Origin: Metopolophium dirhodum
Taxonomy: Eukaryota; Arthropoda; Insecta; Hemiptera; Aphididae
Assembly (NCBI RefSeq): GCF_019925205.1
Contig: NC_083565.1
Location: 39,150,241 to 39,214,240 of the forward strand
DNA length: 64,000 nt
Reading direction: 5' to 3'
A model generated the notes under the pieces. The model saw only the letters and a program-made list of their open reading frames with translations, was not told the DNA's origin and searched no databases. Positions 48,111-57,399 of this stretch are shown in pieces. The stretch's first letter is position 1; each line of letters begins with the position of its first letter. Position numbers and translations under genes: made by a program.

Positions 48111-49140
48111 TTACCTATTACTTGTTGTCACATGTTGTTTTTTGGTGGCATTTGCTGGAACATTTGAGATTTTTTTTAAAACATAAGCACCGATTGGTTT
48201 GACATTGCCGCTTTCCTGATTGACATTGACAAAACGTTGACCGTTATAAATTGATAAGTTTGCTACTGCTTCACGTATGGACAAAAATTTGTCTTTTCGT
48301 ACTTCGCTGTCTTCTAAGTCATTATTTGACACTAGTTGAAGTTCTTCTCTTGAACACCAATTTTTTATTATACCAACTTCTGTGCCAATTTGATAAACGC
48401 CGTTCCGAATGTCTATCACTAACCCATTTATATTTTGACTATCGAGAGGTCCTCGGTCTATTTTTGGAACACTTAATACTATTTGATCATCGACCTTTAG
48501 TTCTTTAAATAGTTTTTCACTATTTTCTGCCATTTTTTTAGCTGCGATTGTTTGTCGTTTGTAAGATTCAATGCGGTTAACTTTTATCTGTTTTTCATTA
48601 TAACATAGGAGAGACAAATATTTTCAATATCGTCACTATTATTATTTATAGAATAGCCGCAATTATCAGAATGAATATTTCTTTTACATATAGTACATTG
48701 GAGTTCACTACCTGATTTTTCACAAACACTGCAGATATTATTTATGTCACAATATTTTTTTTTCTTTGAAGGTATATTGTCAACATTATGTTCTGAATTG
48801 TCTTGTAAAATATTTTCTAAGTCTTCTTCATTTGATAATTTTTGAATAATTTCGGCAGGTTTGTAGAACTAAGACCTACTTTCGGTTCAGTGCCAAACGA
48901 GGCTCGATATGGCAAACGACCTAAAATTCGATGATGTGAAATGTTTTTTTGCCATTGTACAAAATAAACTCCGATTGACCACTTGGTACTTTTATTGTCT
49001 ACGACCCAAGCTCTTAACATGTTTTCAACACCTTGATTTGATCTTTCTACAGATCCCTGACCCTGAGGGTGCCGTGGCCGCCCATGTACTATTTTACATT
49101 CAGGCCACAATTCTGCCAATTCTTCTATCACTACTCGTAC
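48111..49140 (-). pseudogene. KRBA2/SCAND3-type integrase-transposase, C-terminal part, frameshifted
   Basis: Three frame segments on the minus strand. The first (about 49140-48860) is the end of an rve integrase domain: LAELWPECKIVHGRPRHPQG and then GSVERSNQGVENMLRAW, where the Glu is the last residue of the catalytic D,D-35-E. It continues through KWSIGVYFVQWQKN and FGTEPKVGLSS. After a one-base shift near 48860 comes LSNEEDLENIL and a Cys-rich patch (CSVCEKSGSELQCTICKRNI, then H and C), a probable zinc-binding knuckle. After another shift near 48615 the last segment (48617-48111, 168 codons) gives IDRGPLDSQNINGLVIDI, GIIKNWCSREELQ and FLSIREAVANLSIYNGQRF, the C-terminal domain of KRBA2/SCAND3-like proteins. 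The first two catalytic Asp residues and the N-terminus are deleted. The role would be DNA cutting and joining of the element; this copy is dead. Confidence 0.85.
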
Positions 49141-49227
49141 TATAGACTATACTGACTATAGGGTATACAATATACACGTACTATCATTTACGTCTATCGC
49201 ATTTAGGTTAGTTATTACCTGTATATA

Positions 49228-49501
49228 TTTATGATTTCATTTTTAAAACAATAGTAATAATGAACAAGAAATTAAACATATTATTTCATATACCAACGTG
49301 TTTTTTATATTAATAAATAATACATACCTTTTTATGTATCAAATAGCAATAAATAACTGATAGAAAATATATTTAAATTTTTAAAATAATACAAAATGTT
49401 TTTTTTATTATTTGCCTGACATGACTAGGCATTTAACTAAATGTCTAGGCCGATAGTGAAATTGCATAAACATTAAATTCTTTGACTATATGCCCACGAC
49501 A
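49228..49501. repeat. Right terminal inverted repeat of the Ginger-like element
   Basis: Inverted counterpart of 47722-48075, without the extra palindrome and without the AAT expansion. Ends CCACGACA before TATATATC. Confidence 0.85.
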
Positions 49502-49509
49502 TATATATC

Positions 49510-50045
49510 AATACAAAGAATTCATCATCGTAATCGGTGGAAGACATACGCGCCAAAATGAGATAAGAAAAAAAAACTTGTATCGAATGAAAACGCCAAA
49601 ATCGTATTGTACGAAAGTGCCAAAATCCTAGATACCTGCGTGCCAACTTTAATAGATATTAAATAGGAAACAGATATTAAATTTCGAACTATAATATATT
49701 ACATTTTAACAATTTGTTATTGACAATTTTTTATAAGATCGAAAAAATCAACCGATTTATTAAAATTATAATTTATTAATTTCTATTGTATATATCAAAA
49801 ATCTTTTATAAGATCGACATTTTTAAATAACTACTTACATAAAATATTAGTTTTGACGCAAATTATTTTTGCACTTTTGGCGCCACAATAATATGTTTGG
49901 TATAACATGTATATAATATTAGATTGGCGTTTATGTTCAACAAATTTTGGTGCAATAAAGACGTCGATGAACTTGGTCCACTGACACGAGTGAATTCATG
50001 TTGCCCAACCACTTTACCCGATTTCGTCAAGATTGGTGTTAAAAG
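49510..50045. other. Stretch containing the target of the hAT MITE
   Basis: The last ~120 bases (a frame from 49924: NKFWCNKDVDELGPLTRVNS, then CCPTTLPDFVKIGV) look protein-like and would resume after the MITE at 50451. The family was not recognised and there is no splice or element context. Confidence 0.25.
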
Positions 50046-50450
50046 TAGGGATGGGCCGATACTAGAACAGATATTAGATATCAGCCGATATCAGTGGTAT
50101 TGCTTTTATCGGTATCGGTTTTTTTTTCAAAACCTATACTTCAACCGATACCAAAAGAAAAAAAACCTATACATCAGCATATTAATATTAAAGTATTAAA
50201 TACTAAAATATAAACAACGAACATGTGATAGCTATTAAATAATAATTATGAATTTATAACCATTAATAAATATTAAATAATAATCAATGTTCTCACTTTT
50301 CTAGGTAATATTTGCAGTGTTATTGGTTTTATTATATATCGGTTTTATGGTGGTATCGGCTCATGTTTTTTTGTCAAAAATGTTGGTTTTATATTTTCAT
50401 ATATTATCGGGTATCGGATATCGGTAAAAAGTGGTGTCGGCCCATCCCTA
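50046..50450. mobile_element. hAT-like MITE (TAGGGATGGGCCGATA) with 8-bp target duplication
   Basis: Left end TAGGGATGGGCCGATAC; right end GTGTCGGCCCATCCCTA, a near-perfect inverted repeat of 17 bases. GTTAAAAG (50038-50045) and GTTAAAAC (50451-50458) flank it, matching at 7 of 8 positions; 8 bp is the hAT target size. The interior is rich in CCGATATC/TATCGG motifs. No transposase. Well-preserved ends and duplication suggest a fairly young insertion. Confidence 0.88.
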
Positions 50451-50458
50451 GTTAAAAC

Positions 50459-51130
50459 CTTGGTTTTGAGTTGCGAGAATTTACTAGGTTGGTCTTGGAA
50501 TTCGCGAGTCTTCCAAAGCTCAGATACTACCCAGTAGATTGTGTCGAAGATACTCACAAATTCCAGCAGTATATTATACTCTCGAATTCTCACTGTTTAC
50601 TAGCAAAATATTGGCATAATTTTCATATCGATATGTTCGGTTTGCCAAGTTCGCGGACGTGCAATAATGATATTATGTCATTTTTGTACCTTTGACGCTT
50701 ATGTCATATTATAGCTATCACAATCAGAGGTAATGTTAAGACCGATGTTCGAATGGATATAGTAAGTTTACGAAATTTACTGATATTTTTATGACGACAT
50801 GTCCGCGATATGAATGATAATATACTCGAGTAATTGATAAAGTTTATTTCTATATTCTGTGTGTATAGGTACCTCAATACTTACGTTACGCGGAGGGGAA
50901 ATTATTTTTCTACGACGCGCAGTGGCGGAAAACGTCGGAAAATGTTTTTTCATGCAAATTAGCAGGGTCGAAATATATATTATGCGCATTGCACATCGAC
51001 GAGGACCAGTAAATCCCGTGTTTTCCTTTTCGAGGACTAACCGAGAAATTTCGGTACGTCGTATTTCGGTAGATTTAGGTCCTTGTGGCAATATTTGTTT
51101 AGGTGCATTTAACAGTATTGGTTCGGTTAA
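50459..51130. other. Unassigned stretch before a CA microsatellite
   Basis: Overlapping frames on both strands at 50789-51188 include translated CA repeat and have no recognised motif. The composition at 50880-51120 is less AT-rich than its neighbours. Confidence 0.35.
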
Positions 51131-51186
51131 CGCACACGCACACACACACACTCACACACACACTCACACACACACACACACACACT
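51131..51186. repeat. (CA)n microsatellite with CT interruptions
   Basis: About 55 bases of CA dinucleotides, interrupted by two CACT variants and a CG near the start. It yields a poly-(Thr-His) frame that is not a gene. Confidence 0.95.
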
Positions 51187-51439
51187 AACTTTGGCATATT
51201 AGCACATTATTTGACATGATAACGAAATAATGAGGTGTGCTAATGCACGTTGGAAATAATGGTTACATCGTCGACCTCGACCTGAAAAACATACACTGCA
51301 CGACGTGCACTCGTCGACAATTTAGTGTTGATAATTTATAACGAAAATCACATCCGGATAAGAATACAAGATACAGAAAATTGTAATACTTAACAAATTT
51401 GTCTAGATGCAGATAAAGATTAATACATTTTACACTTAT

Positions 51440-51975
51440 CCGGGACTTGAAACCGATTAAAAATATTTCGGTTTCGATTTTGGTTTCAATTTTTCAATAC
51501 AGATATTATGAAATATCGGTTTCCGTTTCGATTTTGTATACCGGTTTCCAATATATTTCGGTTTCGGTTTTAAATCATAATGCTGGTTTTAAATTTTTTC
51601 CGGTTTCGTTTTAGATCTTGTTTTAGAAATTGGTTTCGAGGCATGGACTATTGACGTCCATTCTTAGTTTTTTAATTTATTTTAACTGCCGAATCACGCG
51701 TTCGAATCGCCTCTTGTGTAAAGTAAACTTTCCAAAATGTTCAAGAAAAAAACATTTTCAAAAAAAATATCGTTTTTAAAACGATATTTTCGTTTTTGGT
51801 TTTAAATTATAATACCGGTATCCAATTTATATAAGATTTTTATTTTTGGTTTCGGCTGTAAATTATAATACCGGTTTCCATTTTTTTTCAAGTTTTGGTT
51901 TTTAAGTTCATACTGGTTTTCAATTGTTTTCGGTTTACGTTTTATATCGGTTTTTGAAATCGGTTTCAAGCCCTG
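51440..51975. mobile_element. Non-autonomous relative of the FLYWCH element, filled with CGGTTT repeats
   Basis: Left end CCGGGACTTGAAACCG and right end CGGTTTCAAGCCCTG repeat the TIR of 42849-44644. CACTTAT (51433-51439) and CATTTAT (51976-51982) flank it, a 7-bp duplication with one difference. The interior consists of degenerate TTTCGGTTT/CCGGTTT repeats on the plus strand, equivalent to the subterminal ACCGG motifs of the larger element. No coding capacity. Confidence 0.75.
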
Positions 51976-52239
51976 CATTTATCTATATTATAATATGGTA
52001 GATTATAAAACTTAATTGTATTATATTTAATAACAAAATATTATGTACTTCTTTACCTAGGTACGTGAATATAAAGTAAGTCATAGTTAATAGGTACATT
52101 ATTACACAGAAATATGGTAATATTATGTACTGATTAGTGATTGGGCGGTGTTCTGATAAAACAATTTTTCTAAAAAAAAAAAATGAATACGAGTTAAATG
52201 AAATTGATCTAAATAAGTATAAATGTGTCATCTACAAAT

Positions 52240-53158
52240 AGTTCACATATTAAAAATACTGATTTTTCTCTGTGTGTACACTCTTATAAATGTAAATATC
52301 TAGATAACCCTGGTGAGTGTTTACCTTTGAATAGAGTTTATTTTATTAAATATCTTTGAGTAAAATTAGACCATAGACTAAAATTTATTGAACATATTTA
52401 TCATGTAAATAGTATTCTTAGAAAATTATTATGTAAGCTCCGATTGCTCAAAAATATGTTAGATATTAAAACTCTTAGAATTATCTATTTAGCTCTTGTA
52501 CAATCTGTTTTCTCGTACGGTATTTCAATATGGGGATGTACATACTCCATACATATAAATGTTTTATCTATTACAATTAATTTAATGATTAAAACTATAC
52601 TTGGAAAACCAAAATTGTATCCAACTTGTTCAATTTACTCAGAGTTGAAAGTTAGAACTATTTTTCAAGTTTATGAACGGGCGATTTTATTGTATATATT
52701 TAAAGTAAATATAGGTCCATTTCAGCCTTTGCATTGTTATAATACTAGAACAAAAATCATTTGTAATTTAATTATTCCACGAAATAATACTAATTTTGGA
52801 ACACAAAGTCCAATGATTAAAGGAATTCTGTTGCTTCGTAAATATAATATTAATTTAACTAATTTTGATAATTTTAATAAGTATAAGAAACATATTAACA
52901 CTATTTTATCTTGGTTGTAAATGTCCACTTTTTAGTCCAATGATAATTTTAAGTAACTACTCTTAATGTTGAACTTTTTTCTTTCTTTTTTATTTTATTT
53001 GTATACTTTTATAATACACATAACATGAACCCAGCTCATCCATCTACAAGCATATCTATGCTTATTGGATGAGCTTGCAAACCTACTATAATTTGTTTGA
53101 ATATATTGTTTTATCTTGTTTGTTTGCTAAATAAATATTATTATTATTATTATTATTA
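52240..53158 (+). pseudogene. 5'-truncated LINE with reverse transcriptase C-terminus and (ATT)n tail
   Basis: An uninterrupted-looking plus frame from about 52254 encodes the end of a non-LTR retrotransposon ORF2: RVYFIKYL followed by a stop (a TGA where the family has Gly of YLGV), VKLDHRLKFIEHIYHVNS, then from Met 52459 the thumb region DIKTLRIIYLALVQSVFSYG and ISIWGCTYSIHIN (the S-Y-G-x-x-x-W-G motif). It ends with a C-terminal tail to TAA at 52918-52920. A ~240-bp 3' UTR follows and finishes in (ATT)n at 53138-53158. The upstream palm with the FADD box is absent. The copy is truncated like most LINE insertions and has at least one nonsense change. It is distinct in sequence from the LINE at 20.5 kb. 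Confidence 0.85.
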
Positions 53159-53249
53159 TCTGAGATGACCAATAGATAAATGTCACAGTAGTTGTCTAGA
53201 TGAGATTATAGATGAGTAATTTTTTACCTAGATAAGTCTCAACACTGCC
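53159..53249. mobile_element. hAT-like MITE fragment ending in CTCAACACTG
   Basis: Carries TAGATGAGATTATAGATGAG, ACCTAGATAAG and the CTCAACACTG terminus of the family at 22.4 and 44.0 kb. It directly abuts the LINE tail, which suggests the LINE inserted into or next to it. Confidence 0.5.
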
Positions 53250-53259
53250 TGGTCGTCGT

Positions 53260-53870
53260 TATATTATCAAGCAAGCAAGGTCGACAAGCACGAGTTTTCG
53301 GCTGGCTGCAGAAACACACCACTCGCCCACACACCCGCACACCCGTACACCCACACGCCCGTACACCCGCGATGGCACGGAGGCGCGGGCGACAATATTG
53401 GACCGGAAATTAGTATTGTCCTTTCGTCTGAGACAATATTGGCTTTTCCAGAGGCGATCATGTGGAAATCTCGTTTTTGCAGGATCGCTATTCCGCGTAA
53501 GTCGTTCCGCGATCGGTGGACGCCATGCCAGGCCAGGTGGATATATCGGAATCCGGATGGCGACAATAACAGCGTTCGGTGGGTGGGGGGAGGGGGGGCT
53601 TAAATACCCCGGCTGGTGTTAGACGGAGACAAAAGCGCGTATTCTGCTAAACCCGCCGCGATTCCATTACGAGTTCCAGCGGCGGGGGCGGTTATCCGAG
53701 AGGAAAAAAAAGTAAACGTGAGTCGCGTGTCAAAGGAATCCGGTGGACTCGCAGCGGAGCGCATGTCACCGCCAGCTGCGATAGCTGATATAAGCACCGA
53801 TGCGGTATACACCGCGTGTTACCGCAAAAACTGCGGGGTAGGTATAGGTAGGTACACTCCGTAACTCGGT
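53260..53870. promoter_or_regulatory. GC-rich island, possible promoter or 5' exon
   Basis: About 600 bp of GC-rich sequence. It includes an (ACACCCGY)n-like minisatellite (about 53326-53373), G-rich stretches and a GTGAGTCG donor-like site at about 53716 (plus). Frames on both strands (for example 53616-53864 plus, rich in Ala, Pro and Val) are not recognisable. Similar in kind to the islands at 9.0 and 38.9 kb. No direct evidence of transcription. Confidence 0.3.
53326..53373. repeat. ACACCCG-type minisatellite
   Basis: Repeated CACACCCGCACACCCGTACA with small variants, about six units of 7-9 bp. Confidence 0.8.
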
Positions 53871-53956
53871 TACTTATAATAATTATACTCAGAACCTCGT
53901 ACGTATCGTTGAATACCGTTTGCGGGATACGGTGACGGTAAAATGATTTATTTGTC

Positions 53957-53976
53957 GGGGGGGGGGGGGGGGGGGG
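53957..53976. repeat. 20-base G tract
   Basis: An uninterrupted G run. Comparable runs lie at 14692-14709 (G), 31542-31556 and 39715-39729 (C), and 62617-62629 (C). Length is likely polymorphic and assembly-sensitive. Confidence 0.95.
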
Positions 53977-54134
53977 TGTAGCCAGTTTCTTAACGCACGC
54001 TATTCGATCATTACCTAATGTAATTTTTTTGTCTTACCAAAAATATAAATCTTGTTCAACCATCGTGAATGCAAACACTATTTATAAACGTATTAATAAG
54101 AATATATTTTTATGAAATTGTTGAAGCTGTTTTT

Positions 54135-55303
54135 GATTCTGAGCGAAGCGACGAATGTATTGATTTTTCAATGATGTGTGTTTTTTTAAAAATTTTTTTG
54201 TGTCTGTCATCACCTTTTAGGACAGTAAAAGTGCTTGGATTTTCTTCAATAGTAACTTTTCTGATAGGAAAGTGAATCTAGTTGGTACTTTGGGGGGTCA
54301 AAAGTAAAAATTTCTCAGTAGTTTTCAAACGCGACGTGAAAAACAAAAGAAAAATTAAGGGAAAACGGAAATTTTTACGCAAAATCTATTTTTGAGAAAA
54401 TCGATTTTGGTTTTTGGCGCAACTCTAAAACAAATGACCGTGGGTACATGACATTTTGACAGAATGTTTATATTAGCATTTTCCAAATATTTCTACTTAT
54501 TTTGAGCTGTTTACGGACATTTTCTGTTTCCATTTTTTTAGTTTTTTTTTTGTATAAATATCAATAAAATTTTATCTGTTGAGTAAAAAAGCTTGAAAAT
54601 TTAATAGAAGGCTCCTAGGTTATTGTTTCAAAGGTAGATGAAAAAAATTAAAAATCCTTAGTCACAGTTTTTATTTATAAGCATTTAAAGTTCAAATATT
54701 GACAAAATACGGACAAATCACGAAAATTCGCAAATTTTTTTGAGTTGAGAATTCATAATACAAGATTATCTATAAATTTGTCTACCTTTATCAAAAAAAA
54801 AAAAAATGTCTACAAGAGAGTCAAATTACATTTTTATGAACGTTTGAAATTCATATTTTTACAACATTTGATATTCGCTCGATTTCTCATGTAGCGATTT
54901 TCTTATTTTGTTGTAATTACAAAACGTATGACTATAGATACTTGAAAATTTCATTGAATGTTTGTATTAGCATTTTCTATACACGATAAAATTTTATTTG
55001 TTGGGTAGAAAAGCGTGAAAATTGTATTCAAGGCTCCTGATATATTGTTACAATAGCAGTTGAAAAATATTGAAAATACATAGGCACAATTTTTTTTCAT
55101 AAGCATTTAAAGTTCAAATTTATAATTTAATAATTATTTTTTAGTTAAAAGCTTATAAAATGTTCAACTTTTATAGGTAAGGATTGAAAATTGAAAACAA
55201 GGCTTCACGTAAATAGGTTATATTTAAATTACTTAGTTCACAATAATATCATCAAATATGCTTGGTATTATCATAGGCTGACTGACCGTTTTCACTCAGA
55301 ATC
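54135..55303. mobile_element. 1.17-kb TIR repeat, most complete copy of a dispersed aphid-type family
   Basis: Inverted ends: GATTCTGAGCGAAGCGAC on the left and CACTCAGAATC on the right (reverse complement GATTCTGAGTG). The body is AT-rich with TTTTATTTGTTG and AAGCATTTAAAGTTCAAAT blocks occurring twice, indicating internal duplication. Related copies lie at 20155-21490 (split by a LINE) and 36325-36690. In all three the right end is followed by the same CATTACAGTGACCC/ACCTACTGTAC/CAGAGCGACA tail. No open frame encodes a recognisable protein, so it is non-autonomous or fully decayed. Superfamily unknown. Confidence 0.7.
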
Positions 55304-55395
55304 GTTTTTTCTTATACAATGACACCATCCAGTACAGTGACCCACTTGTAACCTACTGTACAGCAGAGCGACAACCACTTACCCACTTTTTTTTT
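55304..55395. repeat. Tail attached to the 1.17-kb TIR repeat
   Basis: ACCATCCAGTACAGTGACCC, TTGTAACCTACTGTACAGCA and GAGCGACAACCACTTACCC follow the right TIR here and in the 21.4- and 36.7-kb copies, so they belong to the mobilised unit or to a preferred target. Confidence 0.65.
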
Positions 55396-56003
55396 ATTTA
55401 TTTTTTATTTTTTATTTAATTTGTCCAATACTTCTTTTGTGGTTATATTTATAACACCGCGATGAACATCCCATAGTGGCCTCACTACTGATACGACTAT
55501 ACAATGATAATTAAATTACACAATGTTTAAATATTATATGAATTAAATTGTCATTTCACACATACTTTTAATTTAACTTTAAAATAAAGAACCTAAAAAG
55601 CCATGTTTTCAATTAGTATAAGAAATTTTTTATTTTTCAATATTTGATCTGTAAAGACCCCGCGATTTTTCATCGTAACAACCTTAGAGACTGACAAAAA
55701 TTAAGATATTTCTAGCAGTTTAGTTTAAAAATGAAAAGATTTTTTACTCGATAAAGAAGTTTACCTACTTTGTATTAGGTAATCTTTTTACACAAATATT
55801 TTCTTACCACCTAAAGCACATATCATTCTAATGAACAGCATACTTACGTCTGCCTTAGTATTCCTTGAACATACAAATTTGAATAGTTATATTATGACAG
55901 TGTTTAAGGATATAGTCATATTCTGTGAACGCATTCACCATAGTTGATAATTTATGATTTTAGAAAAAAATAATTAGACGACAATTTAATACTGTATACA
56001 ATA
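55396..56003. other. AT-rich stretch without recognisable genes
   Basis: Nothing recognised. Confidence 0.4.
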
Positions 56004-56510
56004 TGTCTTGAGGGGTTAGGTTAGGTTAGGGGAAGAAGCTGTCCCCTTCACCCCCTCCATTTGACCAGCACGAATGGTGGGACATAAGACCAATAAACTA
56101 TTGGATCACAAATTACCATGTGACTGTCAACTTTTTGACTCTTGTGCGCATGCGCAACACCTTCACTTCTTCTGTACACCTACCCTGTGTCCCTGTTTTC
56201 TACGCTCGCAATAAAGACGCGAGGCTTCAAATCCGACGACGGATAAAAAACCCGTCTTTGTGCGAATAACAAAAGTGCTTTATATTTCTTTACAAGACAT
56301 CGCGACTGCTGCACAGTGCCTATATAACCTTTTGGTACACCGGTCATAGTCGTATTACTACTTCTATACGGAGACTTATCGATTTAATAATACAATAAAT
56401 CACAAAACGTATATTTATATAAAGTGTGCACAGATCAAATACATCTTGTATAATAAATCTAATAATAATAAATTGGTCTGGTTGTTCCGCTACTGCGACG
56501 CTGCGTGACA
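56004..56510 (+). mobile_element. Possible solo LTR of an LTR retrotransposon
   Basis: Begins TGTCTTGAGG and ends GCTGCGTGACA, matching the TG...CA rule. Composition is less AT-rich than its flanks. It contains TGTGCGCATGCGCAACA, TATATAA at about 56321 and polyadenylation-like AATAAA at about 56210 and 56393, in keeping with U3 and R elements. GGTTAGGTTAGGTTAGG near the start resembles the arthropod telomere repeat but is only three units. Against it, no target-site duplication was found and no gag-pol sequence adjoins. Orientation is inferred from the TATA and poly(A) order. Confidence 0.32.
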
Positions 56511-57294
56511 CTTACTATTACTTTCTCGCTAAATTGTCATACTCTATAAGCTCTTTGCAGTACCTACTTCAATGCTTATAAATTGTAGTTTGATGTGATT
56601 ATAAATTACGTCGATGGTATTTTGAAAAAATAAATTATCAGTAGGTATTTCTGGTCCGATGGTTTTTTTTATATCGTTTTATTTACGTAGGTCATATTAT
56701 TGTACTAAGTAAGTTTTTTTTTACCAAATCTTCATTCGGCTCCTTTAAACACTATCGATTTAATTCTTATAGATTATGAGCAATAGAGTAATATATCGGT
56801 AAAAATCGATATTTATATTGTTTACGACGTTCAGACGAATATTTCGCTTTTAATTTATTATTATACGTTGCTGTTTGAAAAAGTTATTGAACGCAAAAAA
56901 AGGAAAAGAAATATTTAAGTTACGAAAATAGAAAATAATTTGATTTATTTTTGTAAAGACGTAAAGTGTATTATAAATATTTTGCACAGTATGTTTATTT
57001 ATTACTATTAAAATGGGCTTGGCCCAAAGTACAGTTGTAGTAGGTATTCACAATAGTAAGATTTCTGGAGTAGAAATGAGAAGGAACCAGGTAAACTAGG
57101 GTGATGGCTGGACGCATTAAACGGTTAAAAACATTAATAATTAGTTGAAAAATTCGTTCGTCAAAATCATTATCGTCCTGTAAGAAAGTTTTTATTTTTT
57201 AATGAAATCAAATGATTTGTGAAAATAAAAACAGTTAGGTAATTTACATTGTTTTACATTGTGGAAAAAGATAAAAATGATTAACGGAATTTTA
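56511..57294. other. AT-rich stretch downstream of a possible last exon
   Basis: If the minus-strand exon at 57295 is real, this is its 3' UTR or intergenic DNA. Nothing else was recognised. Confidence 0.35.
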
Positions 57295-57369
57295 TCATTG
57301 GTTGTAGTTGAATTTTTCTTCCTTTTGCAGAGCCTTGACTAAAATCACGCTGAGAACGGATATGAGCAT
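57295..57369 (-). CDS. Possible last coding exon of an unidentified membrane protein
   Basis: On the minus strand a strong acceptor (GTTTGTTTCAG, AG at 57371-57370) is followed by a frame reading MLISVLSVILVKALQKEE and KFNYNQ then TGA. A hydrophobic segment of about 14 residues followed by a charged, polar tail suggests the end of a last membrane helix with a short cytoplasmic C-terminus. The phase is assumed; a second phase is also open through this stretch and beyond but gives an unremarkable composition. Preceding exons would lie at higher coordinates; none was identified with confidence. The family is not recognised, and a chance acceptor next to a chance frame cannot be excluded. Confidence 0.3.
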   Translation of the reverse strand: MLISVLSVILVKALQKEEKFNYNQ

Positions 57370-57399
57370 CTGAAACAAACACAAGTGTCACAATATTAA

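Larger units (their letters stand above)
47722..49501. mobile_element. Ginger-like DNA transposon remnant with long TIRs and an integrase fragment
   Basis: The ends are TGTCGTAGGCA on the left and, inverted, TGTCGTGGGCA on the right. Long inverted repeats (about 270 bp right, about 350 bp left) share GTCAAAGAATTTAATGTTTA, AGTTAAATGCCTAGTCATGT and CAGTTATTTATTGCTATTT blocks in order. TATA flanks both ends as a 4-bp duplication, ambiguous because the flanks are (TA)n. Ends starting TGT, a 4-bp duplication and a retroviral-type integrase together match Ginger elements (family knowledge). The minus-strand protein region between the TIRs holds only the end of the integrase and the C-terminus, so this is an internally deleted, non-functional copy. 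Confidence 0.8.

Noticed and set aside
48251..48508. Plus-strand 85-codon frame
   Set aside because: Antisense shadow of the integrase C-terminal segment on the minus strand.
50789..51188. 120-codon minus and 109-codon plus frames
   Set aside because: They are mutual antisense shadows, and the plus frame runs into the CA repeat as poly Thr-His.
52444..52920. Complete 158-codon host gene
   Set aside because: It is the C-terminal end of a LINE reverse transcriptase; the same frame continues upstream through a stop, and a LINE-type 3' tail follows.
56015..56032. TTAGG repeats as evidence of a telomere
   Set aside because: Only about three units, embedded in ordinary repeats; a similar short run occurs at about 8918. 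Not an array.
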